In this document: in pieces, positions 35,335-43,208 of the stretch
Position numbering within the stretch: position 1 is the first letter of the stretch
Layout of the letters: each line of letters opens with the position of its first letter
NCBI GenBank assembly: GCA_031291675.1
Contig: JARLIO010000005.1
Span: forward strand, 1 to 64,000
From: Azospirillaceae bacterium
GTDB lineage: Bacteria > Pseudomonadota > Alphaproteobacteria > Azospirillales > Azospirillaceae
Direction of reading: 5' to 3'
DNA length: 64,000 bases
Translations under genes and position numbers: made by a program
The notes under the pieces: model-generated
What the model was told of the DNA's origin: nothing
The model's database searches: none
The model's input: the letters and a program-made list of their open reading frames with translations, nothing else

Positions 35335-36180
35335 TCAAAGATAGCCGAAACGGGCCATGACAGCGCCGTGATCGCGCGTAATCCGGGCGATCTGAGCGGC
35401 GGAAAGCTGGTCGCGCCAGCAACCAGCCCTGCCTTCGCGAAAAAATGGCGCGGTGGCGCAGACCAGCCGCTCTCGAAAGCCAGCGGCCTGTTCCTGTCGC
35501 TGCAGATGATCGAACCGGGTGGCCGATACCGCCGAATCAAGCAGCCCGGTCGTCGTGGCAATGCCCAGATGCGCCGCGGCCCGCGCCAGGGACTCCCGCG
35601 GCTCGCGCAGCATGTCTTCATATCTGATCACGAGCGCGGGAATCTCGCCCTGCTCGATCCAGGACAGGACATGACCGCTCCAGGAGCCCAGCGGCTGGGG
35701 CAATTGTTCGGGGCCGCGGGATCCCGGATGCCCCAGCACAACACCATCATCGGCCATGCGCTCGATGATCGCGTCGATGCTGACGCCATAATGGTGGGAC
35801 CAGGAAATCGCGACATCGCGGGGATCGCGGATCAGATAAATCGCCCCGATGCTCAAATCGGGCACGAAGGCGGCGATGCCCGCGGGCGTGCGCCAGAAAC
35901 GGTCATGAACCTTGCGCAGCAGCAGCGCCGCATCACTGTTGGCCAGAAACTCGGCATGAAAGGCCGTCATGGCCGCCGCAATCTCGGTTTCGGTCAGTTC
36001 ACTTGATTCGATCCCCAGGAACTCGTCCATCTCGGCAAAACTGGCGACGCCGGTTTTGGCGGCCGTCGCGTTGATGTTGACCGCCGCACCGCCGGACAAG
36101 ACGCAGGACAGCATCAGGCGCAACCAGGTATTGCCGGATTTCGGGTAGGAAACCAACCACCCGAATCGTCCACCGGTCAT
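35335..36180 (-). CDS. PAPS-dependent sulfotransferase, locus 1
   Basis: 281 aa: the 5'-phosphosulfate loop YPKSGNTWLR at 12-21, the 3'-phosphate motif RDPRDVAIS at 118-126, a likely base in KVHDRFWR (H92), and REGRAGCWRDQLS near the C-terminus. These are the Sulfotransfer_1 signatures, so the enzyme transfers sulfate from PAPS to a hydroxyl or amine. The start overlaps the kinase stop by 4 bp (ATGA), giving a PqqD-kinase-sulfotransferase operon. The lasso core is the attractive substrate, but this is inference. Confidence 0.88.
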   Translation of the reverse strand: MTGGRFGWLVSYPKSGNTWLRLMLSCVLSGGAAVNINATAAKTGVASFAEMDEFLGIESSELTETEIAAAMTAFHAEFLANSDAALLLRKVHDRFWRTPAGIAAFVPDLSIGAIYLIRDPRDVAISWSHHYGVSIDAIIERMADDGVVLGHPGSRGPEQLPQPLGSWSGHVLSWIEQGEIPALVIRYEDMLREPRESLARAAAHLGIATTTGLLDSAVSATRFDHLQRQEQAAGFRERLVCATAPFFREGRAGCWRDQLSAAQIARITRDHGAVMARFGYL

Positions 36181-37106
36181 GGAAGATCCTTCATCATGGC
36201 AATCAGCAGCCGCACAATCTCAACATGTTGCGACGGCTGGTCGGTACGCGTCAGGCTGAAAATCGGAACCAGCCCTGCCAGGCGGGTCAGATCCTGGAAC
36301 AAACCGGCGCGCCGTCCCAGGCGTCGCCCCAATCGCGCGCGATAGAGGATCTCATCCGATTGGCGCAAAGTTGCCATCCCGGACACGCGGGTCAGACACG
36401 GTCCCTCGAGACGATTGTCGGTCTGGAGCCGCACCACCGCACCCAGAGGCACCAACCCGGGTGGCATTGCGGGCAGGACCAGAAGTCGTTTGGGATGCCC
36501 GGAGCGCCCTGGCGCCAGGGCCTCGGGTGAATGGCCTGACATCCGTGCGCCATCCGGCCACAGACGAAGCCGGGACGAACCCGGCACCGTCCAGGTGCGT
36601 GCATCCGAAAAACAGACACGGCAGATATCATCGGTCAACACGGGAAATCCTTGCGCGGCCAGCAGCGCGGCCAGCGTCGATTTACCCCGCCCGGCCGGTC
36701 CGGCAATGACAAGGGCGCGGTCGCCGATGACGACGCAACTGGCATGCAGCGCCAGATCGCCCCGCTGATGCAGGACAATGCCGGCAACGCTGCCCAGCAG
36801 CATCGTCTCGACATCGCCCGCGTCAGGAAGCGCCGCCGCATTGACAATGATCTGCCGTCCCCCGACGACGCGGAACCGGATATGATCGCCGACGCGCAGC
36901 AGAACATCGCCCGCCCCGCCGATTTGCACGAACGGGCCGCGCCAGATCGCGGCGGGCAATTCCACCGGAACATCACCGGAAATCAACTCGATGTCCGCCG
37001 GCCCCTCCCGAGGCAGCGACCGCAAGGAGGTCAACGGCAGATCCGTCCGAAGGCGATAGCCATAGAAAAGGCGGTCTTCCGCCTGTGACAGAATCCGATG
37101 GGTCAT
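36177..37106 (-). CDS. HPr-kinase-like protein (lasso tailoring kinase type), locus 1
   Basis: 309 aa. Walker A GPAGRGKS lies at 136-143, preceded by the family motif LHQRGDLALHAS at 112-123. The C-terminal part lacks the full HPr-binding region of true HprK. Such truncated HprK homologues phosphorylate the C-terminal Ser of lasso peptides such as paeninodin. The gene sits directly after the PqqD gene (no gap) and overlaps the sulfotransferase gene by 4 bp. The Ser-ending core at 33267 fits this role. Confidence 0.85.
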   Translation of the reverse strand: MTHRILSQAEDRLFYGYRLRTDLPLTSLRSLPREGPADIELISGDVPVELPAAIWRGPFVQIGGAGDVLLRVGDHIRFRVVGGRQIIVNAAALPDAGDVETMLLGSVAGIVLHQRGDLALHASCVVIGDRALVIAGPAGRGKSTLAALLAAQGFPVLTDDICRVCFSDARTWTVPGSSRLRLWPDGARMSGHSPEALAPGRSGHPKRLLVLPAMPPGLVPLGAVVRLQTDNRLEGPCLTRVSGMATLRQSDEILYRARLGRRLGRRAGLFQDLTRLAGLVPIFSLTRTDQPSQHVEIVRLLIAMMKDLP

Positions 37107-37415
37107 TCAGGCTGACCGGCCGTCCGCGCTCACGACCACCAGATCGAGTTCGTCGAGGCGATCCAGCAAATCGCAGACATCCTGCCGGATCACCGCCGGG
37201 TCGCCGGAGAACTCGCGCGCGAGCCCCTCGCACAACGTCGCAACCGTCTGTGGCCGTTCCAGGCGACGCCAAATAATCGAGGCGATGTCGTCAAACCCGA
37301 CATAGATGCCCTGTGCCAAACCCATCACCACCACCTGGGCATCAATCTCGGCGGCGAGTTGCCCGGCACGCTGGGCGACGATGGTGTCCGGTTCGAAATG
37401 CGGCGTTTTCACCAT
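37107..37415 (-). CDS. PqqD-like RiPP recognition protein (B1), locus 1
   Basis: 102 aa from the ATG at 37415, chosen because AGGAGCAGAGGCA precedes it and because the start then matches its locus 2 counterpart; the longer frame to 37709 runs through a repeat. The winged-helix PqqD pattern is seen: VVVMGLAQGIYVGFDDIASIIWRRLERPQTVATLCEGL. These proteins bind the leader peptide and bring it to the modifying enzymes. It heads the kinase/sulfotransferase operon. Its promoter must lie in or beyond the family B repeat just upstream. Confidence 0.85.
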   Translation of the reverse strand: MVKTPHFEPDTIVAQRAGQLAAEIDAQVVVMGLAQGIYVGFDDIASIIWRRLERPQTVATLCEGLAREFSGDPAVIRQDVCDLLDRLDELDLVVVSADGRSA

Positions 37416-37428
37416 TGCCTCTGCTCCT

Positions 37429-37528
37429 AGAGCATTTTCCGACCAAGTGGGTTCCGGTTGGGCGTAGAAAACGCGACAAAACAAAGATCTGGAGCCGTTT
37501 CCGATCCAACGTGATCGTAAACGGCTCC
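37429..37528 (-). repeat. Family B repeat, copy 2 (inverted relative to copy 1)
   Basis: Reverse complement of 32785-32883 with several substitutions; the hairpin arms are GGAGCCGTTTACGATCACG and its partner. With copy 1 it brackets the precursor, cyclase, sulfotransferase, kinase and PqqD genes. The rest of 37529-37889 holds no supported gene. Confidence 0.92.
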
Positions 37529-37889
37529 AGCCCCCGAGATCCCGGCGCCGCGGCACCCGGCGACGATGCCAGGCATGCCACCGCAAGGAACCCCAATTGA
37601 TTAAAAACACGCCGCCCCGTCGCGCGACGGACCGGAAAAGCAACACTACGTCGTGAATACCGCAATCATCACAGGATCGGCAACCCCATTCTCGCGGTGC
37701 CCGCGCCACGCCGGCACAGCTGCCATCGCCAGTTGTGCATGCTGTCCCGGAACGGCATCACGGCAACACCAAACCCCGAACCACGCGATCGATATCAACG
37801 GTGTTTCCATCCGGCCCGACGCCACGGTCTCTTGATTTTGCCCCGACGCCGATGGAAACTTGCAGGATCAACGCAGGGAGATGGTGACA

Positions 37890-38738
37890 ATGCCGCCGAC
37901 CGGGACCGACGACGTTCTGCGCGTACGCATCGGCCGCTTCACCGTCGCCGAACATCTGGCCCGTGCGGTTGCAGCCGGCCACCTGATCGCCCATGATGAC
38001 GGCACCTGGGAAGTTTCCCGCAAAACCAGAACGACCGAGGCGGACATCTGGATTCGCGGGGAAGCCCCAAACCCGTTTCCCTGCGACCCCTTGTTTTTTT
38101 TCCTGTTCGGCCTCGCCTATGGCAAGAGCTGTGTCCCCCAGGGCTGCCGGAGCTGCTTCAAGGTCAAGATCGCACCGGCGAACCTGCGCCAGCTCGTGGC
38201 GGTTCGGGACGTCGCCAAGGAAACCGGCTACCCCTTCAAATGCGGGCCCGAGCTTTTCGTCCCCTACTCCACCGGGCTCTATGCCGCCTTCTTCTATCTC
38301 GACAGTCTGGATCACGCCCGCATGGCGTTCGCCGAGCTGCGGCGACGGGTCGATGCCGAACCCCGCCTGGGCCCGGGCGTACCCATGCTGATCAAGCGTG
38401 GCTGCACCGAGTACGAAATCAATTGCGGACCGTCGGACACCTATGCGTTCGCCCCACCGGAAGTGGAAGCGTGGCTGCTGGCGCGGTTGCGGCGGCCGGC
38501 ACCGCCCGCGAAGCCCTTGCCGCGCAGCGCCAGCTTCGCCCGGTGGATCCAGATCGCTTTTCAGATCGGCGACGAGACCTATCTCGATTTCACCGGCGGT
38601 CGGCGCCTTCACCCCAAAGTGGTGACCTACGATCCGATCGACCGGGCGTCACCTCAGGCCGTTGAGCCCGCCGACGAATCCGCGATCGCGTCCGCCCCTG
38701 CGTTATCCGATGCGACGGAGCCGAAGCCGAATCGCTAG
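37890..38738 (+). CDS. Cysteine-rich protein of unknown function
   Basis: 282 aa from the ATG at 37890, which has GGGAG 9 nt upstream; the TTG at 37860 is less likely. A Cys cluster C-x(4)-C-x(2)-C (GKSCVPQGCRSCFKV) is followed by further Cys in YPFKCGPE, KRGCTEYEINCG. This suggests metal or iron-sulfur binding. The N-terminal region (RIGRFTVAEHLARAVAAGHL) looks helical and the C-terminal tail is disordered. I do not recognise the family. It begins beside the lasso locus 1, reading away from it, so a link to the peptide is possible but unproven. It does not show the Cys-His-Asp pattern of a B2 peptidase. Confidence 0.65.
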   Translation: MPPTGTDDVLRVRIGRFTVAEHLARAVAAGHLIAHDDGTWEVSRKTRTTEADIWIRGEAPNPFPCDPLFFFLFGLAYGKSCVPQGCRSCFKVKIAPANLRQLVAVRDVAKETGYPFKCGPELFVPYSTGLYAAFFYLDSLDHARMAFAELRRRVDAEPRLGPGVPMLIKRGCTEYEINCGPSDTYAFAPPEVEAWLLARLRRPAPPAKPLPRSASFARWIQIAFQIGDETYLDFTGGRRLHPKVVTYDPIDRASPQAVEPADESAIASAPALSDATEPKPNR

Positions 38739-38830
38739 TGGGGTGCATCATCGAATTGGCGACCGTCGCCCTCGCGAACGCGGGAGCCCAGAGCCGCAAA
38801 CTCCGAACGATGGCACCCGTCGCCCTGGAC
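38738..38830. repeat. Family C palindromic repeat, copy 4
   Basis: Contains GTGGGGTGCATCATCGAATT, GCGACCGTCGCCCTCGCGAA and the AGAGCCGCAAACTCCGAACG segment. It starts at the stop codon of the cysteine-rich gene. Confidence 0.8.
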
Positions 38831-38848
38831 CCAATCGGCGAAGACGGG

Positions 38849-40030
38849 CTAAAGGCGGACGACTTTCTTTGCAGCGGTGCGCAGCTCGTTTTCACATGCC
38901 GCCACGTCCCACGACAATTCCGTCAGATATGCCGACAATTGATCGCAGGCTGGTTGCAGAGAGTTTTTCTTGCCGCTGGCGAGAACCGCTTCGGCCAAAC
39001 TCATGGCATTGAATTTGCTGAGACGATTGATCCCGTCCCTGCCGATGGCGATGATCTCGCTGGGCGCATCGCCCGCCTTGGCGAGTTTGTGAAGCGCCGT
39101 GAGGCTCTGGTTTACGGCCGCCGCCGAACCGCAGAAGTCCCGCTGAAAGGCCTTCTTGTCATTCAGGTCATCGGCCTTTTCGAGGCGGGTCACCGCAGAC
39201 CCGGCCCGTTTGACCGTCGCGGCGAAATCCTCGAAAGCCTGCAGGCATTCCTGCAGGTCATAAGGCGCGGCCTCCCACTGAACCTTGACCATGCCGCAGG
39301 CCTGTCCGAGATGGTCGGCAATTTCCGCTAAACGATCGGATAGTTCGGTGATGGCTTCGCGATAGATCGGGTCGGGCCCGGATTCCGCGCGGATCGATTT
39401 TTGAAGGAACTGGGTATAGTCTTTCGTGACTTTCTGGAGATCATCCAGCGCGCTTTCCAGTGCCGCGATGCTCTTGCCGGTCATCTCAGTTCCGGCCTTG
39501 ACGACCTGGACTTCGCAGACCGACATGGATTTTTCCACGCCTGACGATTTGCGAAAGGCACCAAAGATCTTTTCGGCCGGTTTCTTGCGCGCCGTCGTCT
39601 TCTCAAAGTCGCGCTTGGCGTCCGCCCACTGGCGGGTCCAAACGCCGGTGATCTTGACCTTGGTGCCTTGAACCGGTTTTACCTGCCACTCTTCGACGGC
39701 GTTTTGACTGAATCCGGAAAGACGGGCGTACATATATTTAAGGGGAACCTCGCCATTCGTCCGCGGCTTCCCGCTACTCTTGGCGACAGCATCGTCGAGA
39801 ATGGCAAATTTTTCCATGCCAACATGGAATTCCTCAGACAGATCATTCAGTTTGTAGGCGAGTTCAAGTGACGGCGTCTTGCTGAATTTTATCATCGTCG
39901 AATGTGCTTTCTCGACAATATCATGCAATTGGTCCCATAATTTGACCAACTTTTTTTGTTCGCTTGATTTTATCAGAGGTAGCCTTTTGCTAATGTCTCC
40001 AACTTCAACGTCCCAGTTGAGTGCCGGCAT
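38849..40030 (-). CDS. Alpha-helical protein of unknown function
   Basis: 393 aa, rich in Lys, Glu and Ala with long amphipathic helices (KKLVKLWDQLHDIVEKAHSTMIKF; IYREAITELSDRLAEIADHLGQA; AVNQSLTALHKLAKAGD). No signal peptide or membrane segment is visible. The A+T content is higher than in adjacent genes, especially near the start, so it may be transferred. It might be a coiled-coil effector or scaffold; I do not recognise the family. No operon partner is close. Confidence 0.6.
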   Translation of the reverse strand: MPALNWDVEVGDISKRLPLIKSSEQKKLVKLWDQLHDIVEKAHSTMIKFSKTPSLELAYKLNDLSEEFHVGMEKFAILDDAVAKSSGKPRTNGEVPLKYMYARLSGFSQNAVEEWQVKPVQGTKVKITGVWTRQWADAKRDFEKTTARKKPAEKIFGAFRKSSGVEKSMSVCEVQVVKAGTEMTGKSIAALESALDDLQKVTKDYTQFLQKSIRAESGPDPIYREAITELSDRLAEIADHLGQACGMVKVQWEAAPYDLQECLQAFEDFAATVKRAGSAVTRLEKADDLNDKKAFQRDFCGSAAAVNQSLTALHKLAKAGDAPSEIIAIGRDGINRLSKFNAMSLAEAVLASGKKNSLQPACDQLSAYLTELSWDVAACENELRTAAKKVVRL

Positions 40031-40329
40031 CGTAACGGCTCCACTTTCACATCATGTCATCAAGTCGCCCGGCTCGGTCTTTATCACAGCACGTGCGCTT
40101 GACCAACGCGATAATGCGCGTATACGTTGCCATCCCTTTTTTTGCCTTCAAGGTGACCGTCTGACGGCGGCCGGCTATTGCGGTGCATCACTCCACCCCG
40201 CCGAGAGCGCGGGAAAGGACAGCGCCGTCGCGTTCGGCTATGACAGCATGATAACGCGCCGGACCAGCAACAGCATTGCCCGGGATCGCCATCGACGGGA
40301 TCCCGGGCGCCAAATACGGAGGGCGGCGC

Positions 40330-41901
40330 TCACGCCGCGGCTTTACCCGTGCGCACCATGCCCACGAAACCGACGATCCGCTCGTGAAGTTCGCCGAACC
40401 GGACCTGCATCTCCCCGCTGATGGAACTGACCTCGCGCGCCGCCTCGCCGGCATCCATAACCTCGGCCGCAACCGTATTGATATTCAGTTCGATCGCCTG
40501 GGTTCCCGCAGCCGCCTGGTTGACGTTGCGTGAGATCTCGCGGGTGGCCGCGCCCTGTTGCTCGACTGCGGCCGCGATGCCGGAAGCGATGGCGTTGGCG
40601 CGATTGGCGACCTCGTTGATCGAACGAATGTCGACCACGGCCCGCCGTGTGGCCGTTTGGATCGCCAGGATCTGACGGTCGATTTCCTCGGTCGCCTTGG
40701 CGGTCTGGTTTGCCAGGCTCTTGACCTCGTTGGCGACCACCGAGAACCCCTTGCCGGCCTCTCCGGCGCGCGCCGCCTCGATCGTTGCGTTGAGCGCCAG
40801 CAGATTGGTCTGGCTGGCAATGCCCTGGATCAATTTGACGATGTCACCGATGCGCTCGGCCTGAACGGCAAGGGTCTCAACGGTCTGCTGCGCCACCTCC
40901 GCGGTCTGGCTGGCGCTGTTAATGATCGCCGCGCTTTCGTTGACCCGGCGGGCAATTTCGCCGATCGAGGCACTCAGTTCCTCGGACGCCGCGGCCACGG
41001 TCTGGATACTGGACGAGGTCTGGCCGATGGCGCGGTTGACGGCGCTGCTCGACCCTTCCACCGTTCCCATTTTTGTCGTCATCACGCCGGATTGATTGCG
41101 CACCGTGACCGCCACCGCATTCACATGGCTCAGCGCGGCGCTGACGGTGCCTTCGAATTCGTCAGCCATGCGCAGCATGATCTGATGCCGGGACGTTCTC
41201 GCCTCCTCCTCCAGTCGCTTGTGCTCGACCTTCATCCGTTCCATGTCCAGCCCGTTGCGCTTGAAGACATCGACGGCCCGGGCCATGAGGCCGACCTCGT
41301 CAATGCGGTCCAGGGCCGGAATTGCGACCGTCAGATCGCCTTGGGCCAGCCGCGACATGGTGCCGGTGATCCGGTTGATCGGCGTGACGACACTGCGGAC
41401 GATCACCCACACCACGCCGCACACCAACGCGAAGACAATGATGGCCACCGCCGTCAAACGCCGCGATCGCGCGACGATCTGGGCATGGATCCGCGCCGGC
41501 GAAACGCGGATCTCCAGACGGCCGATCACCTTGCCGGTCTGCACCCGGATCACATCGCGGGATTGGGCCAGGACGTCGGAACCGGGTTCCGACGCCTTGC
41601 CGTGGTTCACGAACGCCTTGCCCTTGTCGTCCCACACGGTGCTGCCGACATAGTCCTGGTCACTGCTCATCGTTGCCAGAACGGCTTCGGCCTGCTTGGC
41701 GTTGAGATTCCACAGCGGGTCGCTCATGCTGCCGGCGAGGATCTCGCTGGTCAGCGCAATCTTGTCGCCCAGGGCCTGCAGGGCCTCGTCACCGCTGGAT
41801 CGGCTGACCGCGACGACAACGCCAACACCGATGCACACCAGCATCAGCGCCAGGGGAAAGAGGAGTCGTCGCACGATATTTCGTTGAACGAAACGCAGCA
41901 T
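40330..41901 (-). CDS. Methyl-accepting chemotaxis protein
   Basis: 523 aa: TM1 about 13-33, a short periplasmic domain, TM2 about 155-178, HAMP about 180-235, and the MCP signalling domain with the hairpin tip [34 protein letters not shown]. The ATG at 41901 precedes the first basic/hydrophobic segment; the frame to 41940 adds 13 residues without reason. It lies 46 bp downstream of the solute-binding gene, so it may sense that protein or its ligand. It sends signals through CheA/CheW. Confidence 0.9.
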   Translation of the reverse strand: MLRFVQRNIVRRLLFPLALMLVCIGVGVVVAVSRSSGDEALQALGDKIALTSEILAGSMSDPLWNLNAKQAEAVLATMSSDQDYVGSTVWDDKGKAFVNHGKASEPGSDVLAQSRDVIRVQTGKVIGRLEIRVSPARIHAQIVARSRRLTAVAIIVFALVCGVVWVIVRSVVTPINRITGTMSRLAQGDLTVAIPALDRIDEVGLMARAVDVFKRNGLDMERMKVEHKRLEEEARTSRHQIMLRMADEFEGTVSAALSHVNAVAVTVRNQSGVMTTKMGTVEGSSSAVNRAIGQTSSSIQTVAAASEELSASIGEIARRVNESAAIINSASQTAEVAQQTVETLAVQAERIGDIVKLIQGIASQTNLLALNATIEAARAGEAGKGFSVVANEVKSLANQTAKATEEIDRQILAIQTATRRAVVDIRSINEVANRANAIASGIAAAVEQQGAATREISRNVNQAAAGTQAIELNINTVAAEVMDAGEAAREVSSISGEMQVRFGELHERIVGFVGMVRTGKAAA

Positions 41902-41947
41902 GGCATCCCCCGCATGAATAACTTCCAGATCGGCCCGCAAGGCGGGG

Positions 41948-42706
41948 TTACTTGAGATTTTCTTTTAGGTATGCGTCCATGATTGCCTTGACATCGATCT
42001 TCTTGAGCCCTTGATTAAAGGCTTCCGCCATTTTCTTGCCTTCATCGTCCTTTCGGAAGCAGACATGCAAGGTCTTGTTCTCGAATGCCGACCCGTCAAA
42101 CACCAAAGCGCCGCGTTGGGCCTTGAGATCGGCATCGGACGCCAGGTAGTAGGCCATGACATTGCTGTCGATGACGGCGGCGGGAATACGACCCGCGGCA
42201 ACCTTGCGCAGATTGGTGATGTCGTCATCGGCTTCCTCGACACTGATCCGGCCGTCCTTGGCGCGCGTATCGAATTCCGCCGTGTTGACATAGCCCGACA
42301 CGGTTCCGATCGTCACCGTTTTGAGATCGTCGAGGCTTTTTCCAACCAGATTGGCGTCCTTGCGCTCAACCAGGCCAAGCGGGCTATTGCCCATCGAGTC
42401 GGAAAACAGGCAGTCGGTGAGATCGGTCGAATAATACTCCGGATAATAGCCGAAATACGTCTTGTCGGTCTTGCCGACGGTGGTCGCGCGCTGCCACGGC
42501 ATAAAGTCGGTCTGCAGCGAATACCCCATGGCCGCAAACGCCTGCCGCGCCACCGCCTCGGACGCGCCGTGCGGCGCGGCTTCACTGCTGTAGGGCGGCC
42601 AATCCAGCGAGGCCAGGTGGACAGATGTCTCCGCTGCACCCGCGACGCCCGGCAGCATGGCCAGGACGATCGTCGGCGCAGCCCATTCTTTCCAAAAAAC
42701 ACCCAT
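41948..42706 (-). CDS. Periplasmic amino-acid-type solute-binding protein (SBP_bac_3)
   Basis: 252 aa with a signal peptide ([26 protein letters not shown]) and the SBP_bac_3 pattern ([38 protein letters not shown]). No ABC permease or ATPase is adjacent; the only partner is the chemoreceptor after it, so it may act as a periplasmic sensor subunit for chemotaxis more than for import. The reading frame and length are normal. Confidence 0.86.
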   Translation of the reverse strand: MGVFWKEWAAPTIVLAMLPGVAGAAETSVHLASLDWPPYSSEAAPHGASEAVARQAFAAMGYSLQTDFMPWQRATTVGKTDKTYFGYYPEYYSTDLTDCLFSDSMGNSPLGLVERKDANLVGKSLDDLKTVTIGTVSGYVNTAEFDTRAKDGRISVEEADDDITNLRKVAAGRIPAAVIDSNVMAYYLASDADLKAQRGALVFDGSAFENKTLHVCFRKDDEGKKMAEAFNQGLKKIDVKAIMDAYLKENLK

Positions 42707-42957
42707 TCAAAACTCCCCCTTGCCCGGCACGGCAATATCCACCGCAGGAACCCCCTTCGATTGTATTATCAGACGGGCTTCCGGGTTATGATGAATTCAT
42801 GAATTCGTCGCTTGGCACCGGACGAGGCGGCCGATGCTTCTCGCGGTCGTTCCCGACTTATACGAACATTCACGAGAAATGACCGGCGCATTCAAAGCTC
42901 CCGCAGGCTTTGATCCCTGCCATTCGCAATCAACGATCGATCAAGCCTGTCACGGCT

Positions 42958-43123
42958 CAGCGCTTCTCATTTTGGCGGCGAGGCGTTGGGCTTTCGCCCA
43001 AACCCAACCGGGGCCATGCCACAGACCCCTTTGTTTTCGTCAAAATAGAGGGGGAGTTCGGGGTTCACCCCGAGCGGGTGCGGGTGGCAACCCAACGCCT
43101 CGCCGCCAAAATGAGAACCGCTG
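42958..43123. repeat. Family A MITE-like repeat, copy 5
   Basis: Ends CAGCGCTTCTCATTTTGGC and GCCAAAATGAGAACCGCTG; the inner arms beside the ends are longer here (GGCGAGGCGTTGG and CCAACGCCTCGCC). It occupies the gene-free space between the solute-binding gene promoter (about 42707-42957) and the glycosyltransferase. Confidence 0.92.
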
Positions 43124-43208
43124 GTCACGGCTTGATCTTATCGCCAGACGCGCGCGTCTCGCGTACGGTCCGCAGTCCTGTCGAGCCTGGCGCCTGAAGG
43201 CCGGAATC

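Noticed and set aside
37653-37835. 60-aa ORF considered as a further peptide precursor
   Set aside because: It lacks the W/Y-x-x-P motif, the penultimate Thr, and an Asp or Glu at core position 7-9; it is Cys-rich and has no ribosome binding site.
37890-38738. Cysteine-rich orphan as the missing B2 leader peptidase
   Set aside because: Too long and without the transglutaminase-like Cys...His...Asp layout; its Cys cluster looks like metal binding.
40558-41955. 465-aa plus-strand ORF across the chemoreceptor
   Set aside because: Antisense shadow; the opposite strand has clear TM, HAMP and MCP motifs.
42834-43208. N-terminal extension of the GT41 gene
   Set aside because: It runs through family A repeat copy 5; the TPR domain begins after the ATG at 43209.
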